A stretch of DNA of 64,000 nucleotides from Siphonodentalium dalli (lineage: Eukaryota > Mollusca > Scaphopoda > Gadilida > Siphonodentaliidae): positions 260,131,863 to 260,195,862 of the forward strand of contig CP136064.1 of assembly GCA_032622095.1 (NCBI GenBank), written 5' to 3'. Positions 44,135 to 53,963 of the stretch are shown in pieces (position 1 is the first letter of the stretch; each line of letters opens with the position of its first letter). The position numbers were made by a program, and so were the translations under genes. The notes beneath the pieces are model-generated. The model was not told the origin of the DNA and ran no database searches. It worked only from the letters and a program-made list of their open reading frames with translations.

Positions 44135-46019
44135 TAAAGGTACTCAATCCGTAAAGAGGGTCCCCATCTCAACAGATTCCAACAACAACAATCCGATCAG
44201 AGGGTCCCATATTACTATTTCTTTGGCTTTGGGGGTAAAAAATATTTGATTCGAGTCGAGGAACCCATCAAACAAAGCTCAGAGTTATTAGATATTGATT
44301 TTTGAAATTTGTTATGTTCTCGAGATGAGTACTAATAACTGCCGTAATCTCAGGGGTGGCGCCAGGATTTCCCCGACGGAGGGGCTATGATCCCCGACAG
44401 GGGGGCTAGACCGGTGACCGAAGGTCATCGGCGGCTGCCGAAGGCAGCCCCGGGGAGAGCGCGAGAGGGGTGTCCCCTCTCTCACGGGGGGTTTGGGGGA
44501 CCTCCCCCACGAAAATTTTGAAAATACATAGCCTGAGATCGATTCTGGAGTGTTCTGGTGTCAACATACACACTGTTCTAGGGGATCATAATTGTCACTT
44601 TTACTTGAGTATTTGGAGAAAAAAAATCAGCATATACAATAGTAATGACAATATGGAATTGATCGTTTTATAGAGCCCATATACAGAATGAGCAGGTGAT
44701 GCCACAGTGTCCTGGGCCTGTGCACAAACAAGGTACCCCGCCTTGCTCACCGGAAGCTTATATTATGCTAATGATGAACAGACAGTCTGCCGTAGGAGCA
44801 GTTTTAGCCAGTCAAAAATAAAAATAGTGTAAATAAAATTGTAGAGAATCCTGAATATCATGAATTGATTACACGATGGTATACACTTACAAAGCCCAAA
44901 ATTTACAACTATAAATTCAACAACAGTCGTAGTCAGGTTATATTGTTTACATAAACATCGGAGGTGCCCTTGCTGATGTTGTTAGCGGGAGTTATCGGAA
45001 TCCACCGAGATCGCATCGGGCGCATACATTCCTATATTTTACATATTTCCGCGTTATCATATGCGTATTTTACATATTAAATATAGTAGACACAAATTAT
45101 GGCATCCAGGTGAGACATAAAAATCTCTCGCGGAAAACAGACGCAAACGGACGGACGGGCGGACTGACTAAACGGCAGACAATGAATGTCGGCCACAAAA
45201 CGTTATCCTACATTATATATTAAATATATGTATTAGCGTCTTTTATGCGTGCAATGAGTTGGACGTCATTGTCAAATAATATTTGGTCTTCTTGTTTGAC
45301 ACCCATTACAGGGCTGTTTTTTCGGCGACGCATAGGGAACGGGAAAGGGAAGATTCGACAGTGTGAGTCTGTGTGGAATTTGTAATACATGTAACACGAC
45401 ACACACGAGGATGGTGACGGCATCTATGACACCCTAACCCTATAGTTCCATGCACGAATTTAATAAGTATACGATATGACTCACGGTAGTCTCACGAGTG
45501 ACTCGTGTCGAGTCTGTCGGACTAAAAATAGAACTCTGGTAATGTGATTCATTAACTCTGCACGCCCACGTCGATTTGTTAATCACCAGTGCACGTGTTT
45601 CGAGTCGCGGATTTTCCAATGTTTATCGTCTTTGCATAATTTTATCTCCCCGACGAATTTGGCAGATATCCCCGACGGGGGGGCTGACCATCCCCGACGG
45701 GGGGGCTGTAGCCCCCCCCCCCCCCCCTGACCCCCCCTTGGCGCCACCCCTGCGTAATCTGCTCTGGATGTGTATTCCAAATCTATTCAAACAGACAAGG
45801 ATGGATAACTCTAAAATCAAGTGGTAATTTTAACGCAATTTTGACTGAGTTCTGGGCAGATAGTATTCCCGATAATGAAAAATAATAGATTTCTAAACTC
45901 GATATCTAACAAAGCTGAGCTTTGATGGGTGACTTCCTCGACTCGAATCAAATATTTTTGACCCCCGAAGCCATTGAAATGGTAATTGAGAGGAGTTTTA
46001 TCGGATTGAGTACCTTTAA
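44135..46019. mobile_element. TTAA MITE, family T, copy 5, split by a hAT element
   Basis: Starts TTAAAGGTACTCAATCCG and ends CGGATTGAGTACCTTTAA. Taking out 44351-45752 and one 8-bp duplication leaves 475 bp, matching copies 2 and 4. Interior order is preserved on both sides of the insertion. Confidence 0.88.
44351..45752. mobile_element. Non-autonomous hAT element, 1402 bp
   Basis: Perfect 8-bp duplication CGTAATCT at 44343-44350 and 45753-45760. Terminal inverted repeats are CAGGGGTGGCGCCA at both ends. Subterminal CCCCGACGG...GGGGCT repeats occur on both sides, followed on the right by a long C-run. No transposase reading frame inside; the longest frames are short and low in complexity. 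Confidence 0.9.
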
Positions 46020-46166
46020 CGTGATTTCGCACATTGAAATCATTGTTATGTAAACTTTACTGTCACAGTGACAATGCCGATCAAAGTCCAATTAAAACAA
46101 TAAAATATCAAAGTTTAATAAAACCTTTATGGCAAACATTAGAAAATGTCAAAGAATTGAACAAAT

Positions 46167-46621
46167 GTGACCCGCCATATCAAATCCAGTCGGAAGTCGG
46201 GATGTTTTTACCCTGTGCCAATGCATTCTCTTATATATGCGAGTCGACCATAGGTCGCCTCGCATATATAAGAGAATGCATTGGCCTAACAATTTTTTAT
46301 CATTTTTTTAAAATAAATGTTTCTGACAATTTTTAGGACATAAAATAAAAAACATCCATTACCTGCAGGGAGCCCCACACATATATAGAAGCATATAGAA
46401 GAGTGTTGTCTGCTCATGTTTGTCTGGGGCTCTGTATGGGTGAAATTATAAAATTGTTAAAGAATACAAGAAAAAATTATTAAAATTGTAAAAAATTGTT
46501 AGGCCAATGCATTCTCTTATATATGCGAGGCGACCTATGGTCGACTCGCATATATAAGAGAATGCATTGGCACAGGGTAAAAAAATCCCGACTTCCGACT
46601 GGATTTGATATGGCGGGTCAC
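46167..46621. mobile_element. Foldback MITE P1, copy 2
   Basis: 455 bp, ends GTGACCCGCCATATCAAATC inverted, AAAT on both sides. Two palindromic modules near 46219-46287 and 46503-46571. The interior matches copy 1 closely, so both are recent. Confidence 0.85.
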
Positions 46622-46833
46622 AAATATTCTGAAAAATATATCTTTTTTACGACGCGATTAGGGCTGCTTGTTGACAAATCACTGTACTAGTTTGTTATGC
46701 GAAATTTTGTTATCATGGAGAGCTATCAATAATTGGTGATGTTTTTACAGAAGTATATAATTTTTTACACATTTACCCACTGCGAGTGCCTGTCACTTTT
46801 AACTTTTGATACAATCTGAGACAATTGGTATAT

Positions 46834-47501
46834 ATAGAGGATCTCACATGAGTTTCTATTTTATACGGAATTTATCAACCGAGTTCACTAAATTCGAGTT
46901 GAGCCGAGGTTTACCGAGGCTCAAATAGAATTTAGAGGACGAGGTTGATAAATTACGTATAAAATAGGACGAGTGTGAGATACCTTTTATCACATGATCA
47001 AATAAACCCGAAGCAACGCGAAATATTCATCGAAAACAACAATCATAAACTACAGCGATCGCAAGTTATTTGAAGAACGCCGTGACGTCATCGCACGCGC
47101 TGATATTAAACGTGTCTATTACCGATAATTTTGAAACTACTTTTATGGCCAAATTATGTGATAAATACTTTTATCACATAATTTGGCCATAAAAGCAGTT
47201 TCATAATTATCGGTAATAGACACGTTTAATATCAGCGCGTGCGATGACGTCACGGCGTTCTTCAAATAACTTGCGATCGCTGTAGTTTATGATTGTTGTT
47301 TTCGATGAATATTTCGCGTTGCTTCGGGTTTATTTGATCATGTGATAAAAGGTATCTCACACTCGTCCTATTTTATACGTAATTTATCAACCTCGTCCTC
47401 TACATTCTATTTGAGCCTCGGTAAACCTCGGCTCAAATCGAATTTAGTGAACTCGGTTGATAAATTCCGTATAAAATAGAAACTCATGTGAGATCCTCTA
47501 T
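46834..47501. repeat. 668-bp near-perfect palindrome
   Basis: Two 334-bp arms mirror each other around 47167 with very few differences. Each arm is one copy of the hairpin-bearing unit described for 47172-48177, the left one inverted. Each arm also contains its own ~130-bp hairpin with TC-opposed-TC interruptions, and a TGACGTCA palindrome in GATGACGTCACG. Confidence 0.9.
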
Positions 47502-48177
47502 TTATCACATGATTAGCACTATTTTCCGATGTAATATTCGAGCGTAATAGACACGTGTAATATCGTCGCGTGCAATGACGTCACGCTGCTCTTTGGGACA
47601 ATGATCGCTGGCTGCAGTTAATTGTTGTTTTCGATAATTTTTTTAGCGATTATATGATCATGTGATAAAAAGTATCTCAAACTCATTCTATTTTATACGT
47701 AATTTATCAACCTCGTCCACTAAATTCTATTTGAGCCTCGGTAAACCTCGGCTCAAATCGAATTTAGTGAACTTGGTTGATAAATTCCGTATAAAATATT
47801 AACTCGTTTGAGATCCTCTATTTATCACATATAATTTGCCCATAAAAGCAGTTTCATAATTATCGGTAAGACACACGTTTAATATCAGAGCGTGCGATGA
47901 CGTCACGCCGTTCTTTAAATGACTTGCGATCGCTGCAGTTTATAATCGTTGTTTTCGATGAAAACTTCGCTTTGCTTCGCGTTTATTTGATCTTGTCATA
48001 ACAGGTATCTCACATTCGTCCTATTTTATACGTAATTTATCAACCTCGTCCACTAAATTCTATTTGAGCCTCGGTAAACCTCGGCTCGATCCTCGGTAAA
48101 CCTCGGCTCAAATCGAATTTAGTGAACTCGGATGATAAATTCCGTATAAAATAGAAACTCATGTGAGATCCTCTATG
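47172..48177. repeat. Three direct copies of a hairpin-bearing unit
   Basis: Units are about 47172-47514, 47515-47829 and 47830-48177. Each has a leader containing TGACGTCA, then a hairpin that opens with ATCTCACAC-TC-GT and TATTTTATACG, passes ATCAACC-TC-GT and TTTGAGCC-TC-GGT, turns on AA, and returns the same way with TC at matching points. The leader is more diverged than the hairpin between units. Unit 3 has a 22-bp duplication of the hairpin tip. Confidence 0.85.
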
Positions 48178-48279
48178 TATAGCTCAGATTTATTACACAC
48201 TGAACTCAAGAGAGGCCAATCCACCCCTTTGTGTGGCAACGCATACCCCACTCGGGGGAGCTATTGCTGTTGCTTAATA

Positions 48280-48594
48280 GGTCATTGTCGCATGGTTTCG
48301 AGCAAAAAGACACCGACTGCTATTAATATTGGTCCAATTATCAAGGATACGGAACTGCGCTGCCAGTCAGGATCAAAACCCATTTAAATTTCGTTAATAT
48401 TTCACTCCGATCACAAACAAATAATTATCATAATTATATATATTAATAGCAGACGACTAAATAAAATTCCCGTTGTTTGGTGAGACTTTGAGATCCTGGG
48501 TGTCATTTTGCTTGTTTATGACACCCTGGGTGTCTTTTTGCCCGTTTGAGAGATCCTGGGTGTCTTTTTGCTCGAAACCATGCGACAATGACCT
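48280..48594. repeat. 37-bp inverted repeat and triplicated motif
   Basis: 48280-48316 and 48558-48594 are perfect reverse complements. Just left of the right arm, GATCCTGGGTGTCTTTTTGC or a close variant occurs three times (48490-48580). This may be a decayed foldback element; termini were not resolved. Confidence 0.7.
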
Positions 48595-48941
48595 ATTCAG
48601 CATTACTGTTCCCCTCTTGGGTGGCAACTTGTCGCTTTTGGAAAGAGTACTATCAAGACCACTCAAAGGTGCCAAGATATTTAACCGTTTTTTTTTAATT
48701 CTCTCGCATTTAAGTGGTGGATTTCTCAATTTATTAGGAGTTGTGTCTAAGTAATGTTAACCCACTGTGGTTGGTTTCACAACTAACTTGTGGCTCCGAA
48801 CACCCTTGGTGGGCAACATTAACTCATTTGAGTGTTCATTTGACAACTATAATCCTCTAGTTATGTCCATAATATAGCAGGTTTGCATGTCATGACATGC
48901 ATGGTGTTAGAAATAATGAGTGAATATTTGACATTACTTAC

Positions 48942-49080
48942 TCTCCTAAAATCTTCTCTAGAAAGTCTTTGAAGAAATCTCTCTCATGTTCGTCCTCTAT
49001 GACAACCAAGGTGAGACCGATGTTCTCACAACACTTCTCTGCTTCATCTCTCGGCGCTCCCATCGTGAAATAAATATACT
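48942..49080 (-). CDS. Candidate C-type-lectin-like exon (partial gene)
   Basis: Minus-strand exon of 139 bp bounded by ...GTGTTCAG (acceptor) and GTAAGT (donor). The encoded segment reads YIYFTMGAPRDEAEKCCENI, then GLTLVVIEDEHERDFFKDFL. The pattern D/E-A-x3-C-x3-G-x2-L-V-x-I-E-x-E-x-E-x-x-F-x-x-F is that of the first helices of a CTLD, whose cysteine forms a conserved disulphide. CTLDs bind carbohydrates or proteins outside the cell. No WIGL or WND-type downstream exon was found in this window, so it is a gene fragment, an exon with very long introns, or an isolated pseudo-exon. An ATG at 49061-49063 also opens the frame. Confidence 0.5.
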
Positions 49081-50161
49081 CTGAACACGAGATTTATCCT
49101 TTCTTTACCACATACTCATTGATGAGTATACTCCCCTTAGGAACTATTTACACTCCAATACCACATCGTTAGCATCGTTGAACACTTATCCGGAAGTCTC
49201 TCTGGCGATGTTGGATTGCCATGCGCATGCGCTGCGGGTTGTTGGTCGGTCAGGAAATTTGTTATAAATAATTTTCGGAGAATGTAATTGTTTAACCAGA
49301 ATAAATCATGAAATCATGGGATTATTAGACCGCATAATGTTTTCAGACAAATTCACATGTCCAAAATCTGAATTTTATTAAATATAGAAAGTCGACACTA
49401 GTACCGCCCTCATATTGTGAAACTCCACAGTTTCCACAGACAGGGGGCATAGACTCATTGAAAGTTATCGGAAATATGAACCCAAACCATTATAAATAAT
49501 ATATTTGTGAAATGAGTCCACAATAGGATTTCAGAATTTTATACGTAATGCCCATATTATTTGGTGTACCCAGAGTTATGGCCCTTGATTTTGTGACCGA
49601 AAATGTGATTTTTATGCAAAATATTGCATTTTCATACCTAAGGGGCACAACAACCAGATTTTGTCGATAATGATCACCTATCTGTTGGTTCAAAAGCCTC
49701 TGGCTTCCAACATCGAAATTTAAAACTTTCGACGTTTGCTTTTTCCAGAAAATTCAATTTTTAATGCAGATGGCAAATTTTGGATGCTAAAACTTGATAC
49801 AGTATACTTGCTTCCCTCTGTGGAACTTGAACACAGAAAGTTGGCTGGTTGAAATCGCGTCATGTGACATCGAGCGCGAATCACAACTTGTTTCCATGAT
49901 TGAGTTGTTAAATACTATTCCAAAATGTATAGTTTATAATCAAATGGGAAAGTCCATTTAAAGGCTCTCTTAATTTTCGAACCCCCAGATTACTTTATAT
50001 AAAATATATGCCGTATTATATACCATTTGAAAGAGGAAGCTCAAAAACATTGTATTATCAACTTATCCGGTGTAATAAACTGTGAACATGTTGTCTTTGC
50101 TGAATTACCGACGTGTTATTGTGCTTAAGTTTCATCTGGTTTTATTGTGCAAAACGTATTA
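49081..50161. other. No recognised gene
   Basis: AT-rich. No supported coding, RNA or transposon feature. Confidence 0.5.
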
Positions 50162-50221
50162 TTTCAATGGAGGGGAATAACTCAATATTTTAAAGATAGA
50201 GTTATTCCCCTTCCATTGAAA
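50162..50221. repeat. Hairpin, ~22-bp stem
   Basis: TTTCAATGGA then GGGGAATAACTC on the left pairs with GAGTTATTCCCC then TCCATTGAAA on the right, with a single bulged T and a 15-nt loop. It could be a short palindromic MITE or a hairpin RNA precursor; transcription cannot be judged. Confidence 0.75.
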
Positions 50222-50820
50222 ATATAATTTAGTTTGAATTCTGTTGCATTCTGGGAGCCATAACGGGGGGATCTTTTTATGATTTTTCTAATTCTCTATG
50301 GGCATCTTCTGCGACACAGACGTTTCAAATGGTGATGAATTATAGTATTTTATTCATATGTTATGGCATAGATTGTTATTAAAACCGTATATCAACGCAC
50401 TATAAAAAAAATCGGTGAATAGAAAATTAGGTGGGACTTTAAAACACTTTTTAGTGAAATGTATGCAACACCAGCAGTCAGATGCTCGTAGCCCGTTTAT
50501 ATATAACCATGGGTATATGTCAGATATAACCGTACAAAAAAAACGCCGTTCTTTTCACCGTGTATTTATCCATGGTGTGCGTGCCTGTGGTTGTCCGTAA
50601 CATGGTGCCCGGTGTTATTGCTTTGAAAGGTAATCATGTTCGACTGGTGTTGTCAGATTGGTAATATGAGATTAGCGGTTTCTATGTCTTGTCTGGTCAC
50701 ATTTACTGTTTGAACTTTGTCTGAAATAGACGCACTTTTTATACTAGAATTTGCGCAACAGGAGCGCAGGGAAATCGCACGTCGAGTTGGTTTAAGGGTT
50801 TTTAGAAAAAGTATTTATAT
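50222..50820. other. No recognised gene
   Basis: No supported feature. The stretch ends at the target duplication of the hAT element at 50829. Confidence 0.5.
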
Positions 50821-50828
50821 GATATAGA

Positions 50829-51866
50829 CAGAGACGTGGCGACAGGGGTGGGCGGTTGGGATGTCTTGCCCCCCAACTTTGGTCAAAATGTTCAACAGTT
50901 GGAAATTTCATACCTGCCAAAACATTAGTTGGAAATTTCACACCAACATTAAGTTGAAAATGTTCTTGTAGTTTGATTTTCAAACAAATTATTTGCATAT
51001 TTTCCTATTTTTGGTAAATATTTTGGACTGAAATGGTCATCAGTCGGAAATTTCCAACCTTAGGAGGGTGACAGGTTGGAAATTTCCAACACTTGGGACA
51101 GTTTGTGTCCTGGTCCCTCCCCCGTGGCCAGTCAAAAAAATGCTAGTTAATTTAAGAAAACAATATTGTCATGCATTTGGTAAATATTGTCATTGGAATT
51201 GTCATCAGTTGAAATTTTCCAACCTAAGTGGGGGTGTCAGGTTTGAAATGTCCAACTCTAGGAAGGTTTGAGGCTAGTCTAGATGCTAGGATTTTGAGAT
51301 TTTCTTGTTCAGATTAAAAAAAATTTGCCGACTATCGTTGTCATTGTCCATTCCCCCGTGGCCAATACAAAACTGCAAAACAATATTTTACTTCATTTGG
51401 TCAAACTTGTGGACTGAAATAGTCATCAGTTGGAGAGTTTTTCAACCTGAGGGGGAGTATGAGGTTTGAAATTTCCAACACCAGGAAAGGTTCAATTGAG
51501 GTCAGTCTAGATGCATGCTAGGATTTAATATTTTCTTTTATAGTTTTAAAAATTTTCTCACACCGGGCCGAAGAACCATGGTCAACCCGGTGTGTCCCCG
51601 CCTCTTGCCCGTAGCCGTGGGAATTTGTCTGGAGTTAGACCATTAGATGTTATGATTTATGCAATTGTTCAGGTTAAACTATCTGAATTTTCAAACCTGG
51701 AATATAGGTTTTTTTAAAATATATATAGGATATTAGGCGTGAGCACTGATGTAAGGGGGGTGGTGCAAATGGAATTTGTGTTTGGGGTGATTCTGATTCA
51801 AGGGGGTGCAGTTGGAATTTCCCATGGTGGACACCCCCTAACGGAAACCATATAGCCACGTCCCTG
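50829..51866. mobile_element. Non-autonomous hAT element, 1038 bp
   Basis: Perfect 8-bp duplication GATATAGA at 50821-50828 and 51867-51874. Ends are CAGAGACGTGGC (left) and CAGGGACGTGGC (right, reverse complement). The interior holds three degenerate repeats of a segment featuring GTTGGAAATTTCCAAC. No transposase frame. Confidence 0.88.
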
Positions 51867-52011
51867 GATATAGAGAGGCAAACAGAACGATGCCATATAT
51901 ATACAATATGCGGTTGTCTTTAGTGCACTTTTGTGGTTACGAGAGCTCATTTCCCCCTGATTTCTGTTCAATATGTGGTCTTCTTCTTTAAAAGTTTTAT
52001 ATGATTTCAAA

Positions 52012-52154
52012 CAGGGGTGGCACCAGGATATCCCCGTCAGGGGCGGGCTTTAGCTGGCGGGTTGACAATTACATAACTCACCGACGGGGGTGGCTATGAC
52101 TCCCCGACAGGGATAGGATGTAGCCCCTGACCCCCCCCCCCCCCGTGCCACCCA
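52012..52154. mobile_element. Short hAT-like MITE remnant
   Basis: Left end CAGGGGTGGCACCAGGATA resembles the hAT element at 44351. The right side has a C-run and GTGCCACCC. The two ends pair, but no 8-bp duplication is visible, so the boundaries are approximate. Confidence 0.5.
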
Positions 52155-52191
52155 ACATAACTTAGTATCGATTATTTAGAATAGGGTGTCA

Positions 52192-53135
52192 AGTAGGGAC
52201 TTGCCGACAGGGGTGGTTATGCAGGGGTCTTACCCCCAATTGTAGTCATACCTAATACCCCTAGCAAAATTAATTGGAAAATTCACACCAAAGTTAGGTT
52301 GAAATTGTTCTCGTAGTTTGATTTTCCAACACTTTCTTAGTGACGAATTCGTTGTTTTTAAACCAACATTTGCATATTTCCCTTTCATTTGCAAAATTAT
52401 GGACTCAAATGGCCATCAGTTGGCAATTTTGAAACCTATGGGTGAGTGTCAGGTTAATAATTTCCCAGAATTGGAAAACTTGAGGCCGGTCTATGCTATA
52501 GGATTGTCAAATGTTCATGTTCATATTTCAAAAATGTTTTCACATCGGGCCTACCATCGGCCGACCCGTGTGTTCTGTGTCCTTGCCAGTAGTTACTCGC
52601 TAATTAATTTAAGAAAAAATAGATCGGGGTGTAAATTTGTGTGGGGTTATACCACTAGATGTTAAGATGTTTTAATCTCATACTGGGCCGAACCATCTTT
52701 TTCACCCCCCCCCCCCCCCGCACGACAAGTGGCCACAGTATCAGTATCATTTATTTCGAAACAAGTCATCCGACTTTTTGTTCCGATTTGAAACATGGAT
52801 ATAAATTATAACGTGATCATAAACACAATATGTTAAAATCACTCATCGTACTCATATTTCTGGCTATAGAGATATGAGTCAAACAGTTCTTTGAACTGCG
52901 TCAGGTTGACGGATGAAACAATCATCTCTGGTAAATTGTTCCATGGTATAACAACTCTCTGTTTCATTTTGAATAGTCTACCATCTGGTAGTCTGTGAGG
53001 GAACATTTGGGAAAAATCAAGGGGGTGTAAATTGATTTACGCAAACTTATGAGTTTGGTGTGGTTCAATGGGGTGGGGTGCAGTTGGAAATTCCAAGGTG
53101 GAGACCACCCCAACGAAAACTCTCTAACCAAGTCT
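52192..53135. mobile_element. Second, decayed copy of the 50829 hAT family
   Basis: The left end (GGGACTTGCCGACAGGGGTGG) and right end (GGGTGCAGTTGGAAATTCCAA, then GAGACCACCCCAACG) match the corresponding ends of 50829-51866 with many changes. A LINE fragment lies within it at 52745-52985. No target duplication was found. Confidence 0.55.
52745..52985 (-). pseudogene. LINE ORF2 C-terminal fragment
   Basis: Minus strand: KQRVVIPWNNLPEMIVSSVN, then LTQFKELFDSYLYSQKYEYDE and a stop. The pattern R-V-V-x-P-W-N-x-L-P...F-K is the usual C-terminus of jockey/CR1-clade ORF2 proteins. Truncated at its 5' side. Confidence 0.75.
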
Positions 53136-53565
53136 CGAGTGCCAAATATCCCACACTCAACCAGGGGTGCCTCTCGCAACTTTAGTTTCTGCCCTCGGCA
53201 TAGGCTTATTTGTTTCTTATCCGATAATACACTTCACCGGCGGCAATGTATTAACCATACTCTGAAATAAAACGCTTCCGTGACGATCACACGATAAAGT
53301 CGTGCTGCAGGTAAGACGATAATTGTGTTGTAGAAATGATACGGAAGACCGATTGTCAAAAAATTCAACATCAAAATACACAGGGCAAGACTTATCGATC
53401 CAAACTGTGGAGTGTGTTTTCGTTGTGTATTTTCGCATATACCCATGGTTATATATATAAACGGGCTACGAGCATCTGACTGCAGGTGTTTCTCTTGTGT
53501 GTGTGTTTTTTTTTGTGTGTGCTCATATTAGTAATTGAATCGTGCCTTGATAAGGAGTTTCATAT

Positions 53566-53566
53566 A

Positions 53567-53605
<39 letters not shown>

Positions 53606-53606
53606 G
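53566..53606. repeat. GTT microsatellite
   Basis: About twelve GTT repeats immediately upstream of a LINE relic. Confidence 0.9.
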
Positions 53607-53619
53607 GAAGTGCTGTCGG

Positions 53620-53963
53620 GAAGAGACAACAGTAACCCGCTTACTTAAGTTCAGAACGAGAAACCATCATCTGCCAGTATAGAATCCGGATCATGGACCA
53701 ACAAGGACTACTCGATCAGATAGAAAATGTTCACTATGTAACGAGGAACTCGGGGATGAGTATCATATCATCCTTAAATGCAAGAAACTACTCGATCTAA
53801 GACAGAAACATATCAAACCCTACTACAGAGTTAGGCCCAACACATACAAATTGAATGCGCTTTTCACCTGCAGAAATAGACAAACTCTGACTAATCTAAG
53901 CATATTCATCCGCGACGCCCTACGTTTAATGGAAGCTCCTGTGGCAAACAACACCGCCTGAAT
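53620..53963 (+). pseudogene. LINE ORF2 C-terminal fragment with Cys/His motif
   Basis: Plus strand: FRTRNHHLPV, an in-frame stop, then NPDHGPTRTTRSDRKC and SLCNEELGDEYHIILKCKKL, which contains C-x2-C-x8-H-x4-C. The frame ends in VANNTA and a stop at 53959-53961. The Cys/His signature is the zinc-knuckle-like end of many LINE ORF2 proteins. The internal stop shows decay. Confidence 0.75.

Noticed and set aside
52012-52154. Full hAT copy with target duplication
   Set aside because: The flanks ATTTCAAA and AACATAAC do not match, so only a remnant is claimed.
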